6,822 bases of DNA from Gemmatimonas phototrophica (lineage in GTDB: Bacteria; Gemmatimonadota; Gemmatimonadetes; Gemmatimonadales; Gemmatimonadaceae), in the NCBI GenBank assembly GCA_945870175.1, contig CAMBRJ010000166.1:1-6822 (forward strand), written 5' to 3'. Below the pieces are notes generated by a model, which saw only the letters and a program-made list of their open reading frames with translations, searched no databases and was not told where the DNA came from. Positions 1-6,200 of this stretch are shown piece by piece (position 1 is the stretch's first letter; each line of letters opens with the position of its first letter). The position numbers and the translations under genes are program-made.

Positions 1-180
1 GACAGGGAGGGCCATGGTGTCCGGGAGGTGGGAGTCAATCGGGGACGCGTCTTTCACGCGCCCTTCGAAACTATACGCATTCGACGCGCTCTCCGCTCTG
101 GCGAAGTTGCGTTTTCGGCGGCATCGTCCCGCATCCGCCTGTGTATGACCCCCCGAGTACTTCCACCGTTCAACCGTTCC

Positions 181-184
181 GAGG
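181..184 (+). promoter_or_regulatory. Ribosome binding site deciding the ATG 192 start
   Basis: GAGG lies seven bases before ATG 192, a good Shine-Dalgarno distance. It favours this start over the in-frame GTG at 141, which would add 17 residues in front of the signal peptide. Confidence 0.5.
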
Positions 185-191
185 CCCTGCC

Positions 192-1202
192 ATGACCCGA
201 GGCATTCTCCCGCCCGCCCCCCATCGCGCCTCGCGATGGCTCCGCGACTCGCTCCGCGTATCGATTCTGGGTGCGGCGCTGGCCAGCGCCGTGGCGTCCA
301 CGGTGCTCAGCGGCACCGTCAGCGCCCAAGGCGGCCCGCCGAACGCGGCGCAGCGTGATCCCCGCAACCGCGGTGGCGGTACCTGCACCGCGAATCCCTA
401 CAACTGCGTAGACGCCGTGAATCCGCTCCCCGCGCCCAACACGGTGTGGATGGAAGAGATGACCTGGATGGACGTGCGCGATGCCATGAAGGCCGGAAAA
501 ACCACTGCGATCATCGCCACCGGCGGTATGGAGCCGAACGGTCCGTGGTTGGTCACGGGCAAGCACAACTATGTACTGCATACCAACTGCGAAGCGATTG
601 CGCGGAAGCTGGGCAATGCCCTGTGCGCGCCGATCGTGAAGTTCGTGCCCGAAGGCAACATCAGTCCGGCCAGCGGACACATGGCGTCGCCCGGTACCAT
701 CAGCATGCGCGAAGAAACGTTCCGCATGGTGCTCACGGATCTGGTGCACAGCCTGAAGGCGCACGGCTTCACTCGCATCATTCTGATCGGCGACAGCGGC
801 GGCAATCAGTCGGGACAGCGGTGGGTCGCGGATTCTGTGACAAAAATCTGGCAGGGCTCGCCGATCGTGGCGCACATCCAGGAGTACTACGACTACGCCA
901 GCGTGTCGAAGCACATGGAGCAGTTCGGCGTGAATCAGACGGTCGCCGAAGGGCTGCACGATGATGCGGAGATCTCGCTCAACATGTTCATCGACGATCC
1001 GAAGTCGATTCGCTACGATGAACGGGCGAAGGCGAAGATGCTGACGATCAACGGCGTCTCGCTCGCCGACCGCAAGAAGGCGACGGTGTGGGCGAAGCAG
1101 ATCGTGGAGTTCCGCACGAAGGTCACGATCGAAGCGATCGACAAGGCCACGGCGAACAAGGGCACGTTGCCCGCGCCGCCGCGTCGCCCCGCCGGGAACT
1201 GA
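192..1202 (+). CDS. Exported creatininase-family protein (divergent active site)
   Basis: Predicted 336-residue secreted protein of the creatininase (creatinine amidohydrolase) fold, a family that also includes MftE-like and FAPy deformylase-like enzymes; these are metal-dependent amide or peptide hydrolases. Residues 1-45 look like a Sec signal peptide (basic n-region, hydrophobic 22-40, cleavage after Val-Ser-Ala45), so it should act in the periplasm. Family landmarks are visible in order: the GGMEPNGP segment (Glu114, Asn116), GKHN (His125, Asn126), SGHMASPGTIS (His163), GDSGGNQ (200-206) and HDDAEISL (His256, Glu260). The usual ExHG, Thr-Asp and NGHGGN motifs are altered, so substrate and metal content cannot be carried over from creatininase. 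The in-frame GTG at 141 is possible, but ATG 192 has a GAGG seven bases upstream and places the signal peptide at the very N-terminus. The next gene starts 18 bases downstream. Family assignment is fairly secure; the reaction is unknown. Confidence 0.85.
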   Translation: MTRGILPPAPHRASRWLRDSLRVSILGAALASAVASTVLSGTVSAQGGPPNAAQRDPRNRGGGTCTANPYNCVDAVNPLPAPNTVWMEEMTWMDVRDAMKAGKTTAIIATGGMEPNGPWLVTGKHNYVLHTNCEAIARKLGNALCAPIVKFVPEGNISPASGHMASPGTISMREETFRMVLTDLVHSLKAHGFTRIILIGDSGGNQSGQRWVADSVTKIWQGSPIVAHIQEYYDYASVSKHMEQFGVNQTVAEGLHDDAEISLNMFIDDPKSIRYDERAKAKMLTINGVSLADRKKATVWAKQIVEFRTKVTIEAIDKATANKGTLPAPPRRPAGN

Positions 1203-1220
1203 ACGCGCTAGCTTAAAGGC

Positions 1221-1685
1221 ATGTCGATTCTTCGCTCCACCCGCCGGCACAGTCTGCTCGCCCTGACCGCTATCGGTCTGGCCGCCTGTGCCGGTGATCG
1301 TGTGCCGCCGCCGCCGCCGACCGGTACGCCGATCGTGTCGGTGCTTCCGCCGCTGCCGCAGCTGTCGAAAGAGTTGCGGGATGTCGTGCCGCCGGATCTC
1401 GATCTCGCCTTCGGCACAGACTCCGTGCGCCTGACGATCTCGGTGGAGCCGGGGGCCCGCGTGAATGCGCTGCTGCCCCCCGTACTCGATGCCGGGGACG
1501 GTCGCCGGTTTTTGCTGCGCGCGCCCACGGTGACCGAAGACAGCGCCTATTTCGTGGAGCCCGCTTCGGTCACCATCGCGCGTTCCGCGCTGCCTATCCG
1601 CGGCACGCTGCGCACCAGCTTCTGTCGCAGCGACGAACGGCTGTGCCGCAGCGCCGAGCGTGCCGTGGTGCTCGAGGACCGGTAA
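1221..1685 (+). CDS. Small lipoprotein with DsbD-N-like C-terminal signature
   Basis: Predicted 154-residue lipoprotein. The N-terminus has Arg residues, a hydrophobic stretch (11-22) and a lipobox Leu20-Ala-Ala-Cys23. Ala, not Asp, follows Cys23, which by the usual Lol rule suggests the outer membrane. A Pro-rich linker (29-45, with five consecutive prolines) leads into a domain of about 90 residues likely rich in beta strands. The segment VEPGARVNALLPP (75-87) followed by FCRSDERLC (134-142) resembles the pattern 'LPxGxxxNxxxPP ... YCxxxxxxC' seen near the end of DsbD N-terminal-like domains and of NHL/thioredoxin-type proteins. Cys135 and Cys142 are the only cysteines apart from the lipobox one and could be redox-active or form a disulfide. 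No thioredoxin CxxC domain or membrane transporter is fused to it. The start is fixed by the lipoprotein signal. The gene lies 18 bases after the creatininase-family gene and may be co-transcribed with it. The CDS is well supported; the domain comparison is from memory and tentative. Confidence 0.78.
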   Translation: MSILRSTRRHSLLALTAIGLAACAGDRVPPPPPTGTPIVSVLPPLPQLSKELRDVVPPDLDLAFGTDSVRLTISVEPGARVNALLPPVLDAGDGRRFLLRAPTVTEDSAYFVEPASVTIARSALPIRGTLRTSFCRSDERLCRSAERAVVLEDR

Positions 1686-1720
1686 ACCCGAACAGCTCGA
1701 CCTGCCTTAAAGGCCTGAAC

Positions 1721-1830
1721 AGCCAGAACACGGACTACACCGATTGAACGGAAAAAACACGGATAAGCAAACAGCGCCGTTTGCTTATCGGTGTTTTTTC
1801 TGTGATGTCCGCGCGATCCGTGTTCTGGCT
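1721..1830. repeat. 110-base imperfect palindrome between convergent genes
   Basis: The two halves are symmetric about position 1775.5. The outer arms (1721-1734 and 1817-1830) pair perfectly over 14 bp. The 17-base segments just inside pair only partly, with equal length on both sides. The inner arms (1752-1772 and 1779-1799) pair at 20 of 21 positions, the exception being G1761 opposite G1790, around a six-base loop. The left arm carries AACACGGA twice (1727-1734 and 1756-1763) plus a related ACACCGAT at 1737-1744. It is AT-richer than the flanking genes and looks like a dispersed intergenic repeat; whether other copies exist cannot be seen from this window. Confidence 0.7.
1752..1799. terminator. 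Bidirectional Rho-independent terminator-like hairpin
   Basis: A 21-base stem with one mismatch and the loop AGCGCC (1773-1778) is bounded by six A's on the left (1752-1757) and six T's on the right (1794-1799). It therefore has a T-tract on either strand, as expected for a terminator serving both the rightward lipoprotein gene ending at 1685 and the leftward gene ending at 1875. It is the core of the larger palindrome. The A and T tracts also pair with each other, so the stem runs into the U-tract. Confidence 0.75.
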
Positions 1831-1874
1831 TTTGCTTTTGCAGTTGTAGTCGCAGTTGACAGCCTAGCGGACAC

Positions 1875-3227
1875 CTACCTGGCCCGCGCCCGCTCCAACT
1901 TCGTCGTCATGCCGTCTTGCGACGCAAGAATCACCACGCCACCCCGGCCGAAGCCCACGATGGTGCGGTTCTCCGGGATCTGCACCCGATCCACCACCTC
2001 GCCCTTGGCGTTGATCACGTCGTACACCGCGCCACCGGGTGTCGGCTTCGTGGGAATCGTGCGCACCCAGATGTTGCCATCGTCGTCGGCCTTCGCGGCC
2101 GTGGCGAAGAACGCCGGCTGATAATCGGGGAGCTCAGTGGGCGATACGTAGTTGATCTGCGGCGCCATGATCTGCGGGGCGGCACCGCCGCCCGGCGGGC
2201 CACCGGCACCGCCGCGGGTTTCGAAGCGCATCACCATCGTCGGCGCCGCGCCACCAGCCGCACCACCAGCCGCACCACCAGCCGCGCCACCGGTGCCGAG
2301 CGCGGCACCGAATGCCGCCGCCATCGCATTGCCCTGTCCCGGATTCGCCGCCGCTGCGCGATCACGGATGGCCTTCACCGAATCGATCAGCGCCACCTTC
2401 TGCTCGTCGGAGAGACGCTTCCAGTCGAACGCCATCTTGGGCGACGCCCGATGCGTGCCATCGGGTGACATCCAGTCGATGTGATAATCCTTGCCGCGGA
2501 TCAGCGCCACATCGCCGGCCGAGGTGACGACCCAGTCATCGACGACTGGCAACGGATTCACTTCGATCGAAATGCTGACCTTCCCGTCGTCGCTGCGCGT
2601 CATGTTGGTGTTTGTTTTCGGGATCTTGATGAATCCCACCGTGTCCACCGCCCGCGACTGCAGATTCACCCGCACGATCGCCATGGTATCGGCCACCGAC
2701 GGCATCGTGGGCGCGCCGGTCGGTCCCATCTGCATGCGGAACCCCGGCATGCCGCGGTACACCAGATAGCCGTTGCTGTAGTACGCGCCGGTACCGAGCC
2801 CGCCAGCGGCCAGCATCATTGCATCCTGCGAGCGCGGCACCGACATCACGCGGCCGATCTTGCCCGCCGGGTCGATCACCAGCATCGACAGCGACGCCGC
2901 GTCGACGAACAGCGTGGAGTCACCACGAAATGCGATCAGACTCCCCGAGCGCGGGCCATATGCGTTGGCGGTGCTGCTCGTGGAGTCGGCCACGATGCTG
3001 ATCGTGTGGAACGTCGAGTCTACCAGCAGCACGCGACGGCTGGTGGCATCGTTGATGAGCAATCGGCCGCCGGGCAGCGCCCGCACGTTGTTCACCATGC
3101 CCAGTGAATCGGTGGTGGTGGCGTGCACCGCACCGAGCGGCCGGATGGGGGGACGCGACTGCGCGCCAAGCGCCGGCGCCATCGCCAGCGTCATCAGGGT
3201 GAGCAGTGCAGCGCGAGATCGAGTCAT
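1875..3227 (-). CDS. Exported beta-propeller-like protein with Gly-rich insertion
   Basis: Predicted 450-residue exported protein. Residues 1-22 form a clear Sec signal peptide (MTRSR n-region, hydrophobic 6-20, cleavage after Leu-Gly-Ala22, then Gln). The mature part repeatedly shows short strand-turn patterns such as 'RALPGGRLLINDATSRRVLLVD', 'GDVALIRGKDYHIDWMSPDG' and 'DDDGNIWVRT', typical of six-bladed beta-propellers (NHL/SMP-30-like), which usually bind ligands or partners and are not enzymes by default. The propeller is interrupted at roughly 265-365 by a helical piece (LSDEQKVALIDSVKAIRDR from Leu272) and then a low-complexity Gly/Ala/Pro/Met stretch with GGAA repeats. ATG 3227 is preferred because it begins the signal peptide. 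A GTG at 3293 overlaps the stop of the upstream receptor gene but would add 22 residues before the signal peptide. No strong Shine-Dalgarno is seen before 3227. It follows the receptor gene by 62 bases and is probably co-transcribed, suggesting a periplasmic or surface partner. Substrate unknown. Confidence 0.82.
   Translation of the reverse strand: MTRSRAALLTLMTLAMAPALGAQSRPPIRPLGAVHATTTDSLGMVNNVRALPGGRLLINDATSRRVLLVDSTFHTISIVADSTSSTANAYGPRSGSLIAFRGDSTLFVDAASLSMLVIDPAGKIGRVMSVPRSQDAMMLAAGGLGTGAYYSNGYLVYRGMPGFRMQMGPTGAPTMPSVADTMAIVRVNLQSRAVDTVGFIKIPKTNTNMTRSDDGKVSISIEVNPLPVVDDWVVTSAGDVALIRGKDYHIDWMSPDGTHRASPKMAFDWKRLSDEQKVALIDSVKAIRDRAAAANPGQGNAMAAAFGAALGTGGAAGGAAGGAAGGAAPTMVMRFETRGGAGGPPGGGAAPQIMAPQINYVSPTELPDYQPAFFATAAKADDDGNIWVRTIPTKPTPGGAVYDVINAKGEVVDRVQIPENRTIVGFGRGGVVILASQDGMTTKLERARAR
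2245..2292 (-). repeat. 12-bp tandem repeat coding for GGAA units
   Basis: On the + strand the unit GCCGCRCCACCA occurs at 2245-2256, 2257-2268 and 2269-2280, with a nearly complete fourth copy at 2281-2292. Read on the minus strand it encodes successive Gly-Gly-Ala-Ala units at about residues 312-328 of the propeller-like protein. Being a multiple of three, copy changes would keep the frame. Confidence 0.75.
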
Positions 3228-3289
3228 GAATGCGGTACCGTAGGTGAGGTTGAACCAAGAAAGAACAGCGTGCGAAGCGGTGGATGAAC

Positions 3290-6200
3290 TCACTGGCGCA
3301 TAATGATAGTTTGTGCGCCACCACTGAGGCCGCCACCCATGATCATCGCGCCGCCGCCGGGAATCATCATGCCGCCGCCACCACCCGATGTAGCCGAACG
3401 GATAGACTTGAGGTAGCGATCGTCGAGCGCACTGGCCACGAACGGCGGCAGCTTGCGACGCTGCACGTCGGTGAGCAGCGCCTTCACCGCCGGTGCGTAC
3501 GTGCGCAGGATGTCGATGCTCGCTTCACGCGCCGTCACGTACTTCGCGTAAATGTCGTCGTGATCGTACCGCTCGGGGAGGTCGGCGAACCGCTTCGAGA
3601 TCGGTGCCCAGATGGAATCCAAGCGCACCGTGTAGCGTCGGTTCATCGTCGCCAGACTGTCGGCCTGATCGGACGACAGTTTGAGCGTGTCCTGATCGCG
3701 CAGAATCGTGGCCAGCGGATTCGGTACGCCGCCGTTGCCGAACTGCGCCTTGATCATCGCTTCGCCCGCCTTCGTGCCCTTGGTGCGACGGCCGCGGTCG
3801 AGCGACTGCGTGAGCAGCTGACGCTCGCGGGTGGGGCCGATGTCGTAGCGCAACTGCGCCGTGATCGTGACCGGCGTGCGGAAGCTGTTGAACTGCGGGT
3901 TGGTGGCGCCGAAACGTTGGTTCACTTCGTACGTGTAGCGCTTGCTGGCCGGATTGAAGCCGCGCACGTACAGCAGCGACTGATCGAGGAACGGCTGCTG
4001 TCCCCAGCCACGCAGGTTGTTCTCGCCGTGCAGCATCAGGTCGGCGGCGCCGAGTGGATTGGATACGTTGAACGAGAGGTTGGCGCGCTGCGGCAGGCGC
4101 AGCTTGATCGGGTTGAACGAGACCGACAGGTTGGCGGAGCTCACCCACGGGCCCTGACAGCTATTGCGCGCCGCCACGGCACCGAGCTGCGACGACAGGC
4201 ACTCGCGGGCCACCCGTGAACCGTTGGTCAGCAGCGCCTGCATGCCCGCTGCCGTAGCCGCCTCGCTCGACGCCGGATTGAAGATGAACGCGCGATCGTT
4301 GCCGAAGCCGTCGCCATTCACGTCGCCCCCGATTGTGGGTGTGAACGGCGTGCCCGAACGGAACTGGCCGAACCAACCCAGGCGGATGAAGTCGAAGGCG
4401 TTGTAACTCAGGTTGTAGGAAAGCTGATGGCGCGAATCGAATGTCGAGCGTGACCAGTTGACCGCCAGCGGATCACCGGCCGTGCTCGTGAAGCCGCGGA
4501 ACTGCTCGCGGACGTTCGAGTACGTGTAGCTCATGCTCCAGCTGAAGTTCGTGCTGAACTTCACCGGCGACAGGCGTACACTGCCTTGCGCGCTCTGCGA
4601 GTTGAGATCGCTGCGCTGTTCCGTCACGCGCTGAAACGGCGGTGCCACGCGGCCGTCGCCGGCGGCGATGGCACCGGTGAGCGGCACGATGCTGCTGGGC
4701 AGCACGTACACCGGACGACCGGCCTCGTTGTCCAGCGTAAAACGCTGCAGTCCGGCGAAGTTGCGATCCACGAAGCTCGACTGGCGCGTGTTGCGCGAGT
4801 ACGTCGCGTCGAGGCTGGCATTGAAGTGATTCCACAGCACCGGCCCCGACCAGCTCAAGTTCGACCGCAGGCTGCTGGGCGCAGCATAGTCTTTCGCGAA
4901 GAACGTCACGTTCGGGGCGCCGTTGGAGAACACGGTGCCCGTGCTGCCGTCGGCACAGCGCGTCGGAATGCGTGCGGGATTGCCGTACGCGTTCCAATCG
5001 GGAATCGGTGTGGCGGGCCCCACGCAGGCGAGCTGCTGAATCGCGCTGGCCAGCCCGGTATTGTCGATGGCCGAACCGACCAGCGTGGCCTGCGGCGTGT
5101 TCTGAAACACGCCGACACCGCCACGCACCACCGCGCGTGGGCCACGAAAGGCGCCATCGAACGCGCCGATCTGCGGACCCGTGCCGTACTGCCACGAGAA
5201 GCCCGCGCGCGGGCTCACGAACACACCATTGGGCACGAGATCGTTGCGTACACCAAGCAGACGCTCCACCTCGGTGTTTCGCGCCGGTGCATCGAGGTAC
5301 TGGTTGGCGTCCACCCGCACGCCGTACTGGAACTGCAGGCGATTGGTGCGGCGGTACGAATCGCCGAGCGAGATCGCGCCCACCATCATGCTGGAATTGC
5401 GCTCGCGCGGTGCCAGCGTGCGCGTGAACGAGATCGGGATGCCCGCCTGCAGGTCACCCAGCGAGTTGTAGGCGAACGTGCCCAGTCGATTCACCGTCTG
5501 ATCCTGCGACGAGCCATCGCGCCGCACTTCGGTGCCCAGCTTGAGCCGGTGCTTGTTGTTGGCGCTGAACCACGACAGCGTGTTCATGGCCGACAGGCTG
5601 TGTGACGTCTGCGATGTGCCCAGAAACTGATTGCCGCCGAAGGCGAGACTTTGCACGCCGTTTGTGCCGTCGCCGAAATTCGAGTTCACCCGCACGCGCC
5701 CGCCCGGCAGATCCATGTACGGCGAGCCGTCGTTCTGTGATGCGCTGATGCCGCCCGATGTCTCGGTGAGAATGCCGATGCCGCGCAGCATGATGTAGCC
5801 GCTGTGGCGACCCTGCAGGCCGCCGCTGGTCGACGTGCGCTCACCACTGGTGGTCGGCAGCCCGGTGCTCAGCGGCGACGCGGGATTCTGGTTGTTCCAG
5901 CTGCCATTGAACGTGAGGTTGTACGCCGCGCCACTGGTGCTGGACGGCGGCGTGAAGTCGATCGCACCGAACACCGAGCCTTGATCGCCAAGCCGGCTGG
6001 AGGGCAGTCCGCTGTAGCGGATCGGCACCTTCGCGTTTTGCAGAATGCCCACCAGGCGCTGCACGGAATCGGCCGCCACGCCCGACGCCTGCAATCCGGT
6101 GCTCGACGTGTTCAGCAGCGTCTGCAGGTCGTTGCTGCGACGACCCAGCTGAAACGACACGTTGTAGAACGCCTTGTCGAAAATCAGCGGGCCCGACACC

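Noticed and set aside
64..80. AT-rich spot with TATACG as a candidate -10 box for the creatininase-family gene
   Set aside because: No convincing -35 at 16-18 bases upstream, so a promoter cannot be supported from sequence alone.
14..148. 44-codon plus-strand frame from ATG 14 near the window edge
   Set aside because: No recognisable motif, no clear ribosome binding site and no way to test coding character; probably chance.
54..1250. 398-codon open frame on the minus strand opposite the creatininase-family gene
   Set aside because: The product is Arg/His-rich with no recognisable domain and lies wholly antisense to a well-supported gene; high GC makes such antisense frames common.
1744..2121. 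125-codon plus-strand frame starting inside the palindrome
   Set aside because: It starts within the hairpin and runs antisense through the end of the propeller-like gene; the translated composition is not protein-like.
3284..4219. 311-codon open frame on the plus strand opposite the receptor gene
   Set aside because: Arg/His/Ala-rich antisense shadow of the receptor C-terminus, with no domain, signal or ribosome binding site; the same applies to the 339-codon frame at 4586-5605.
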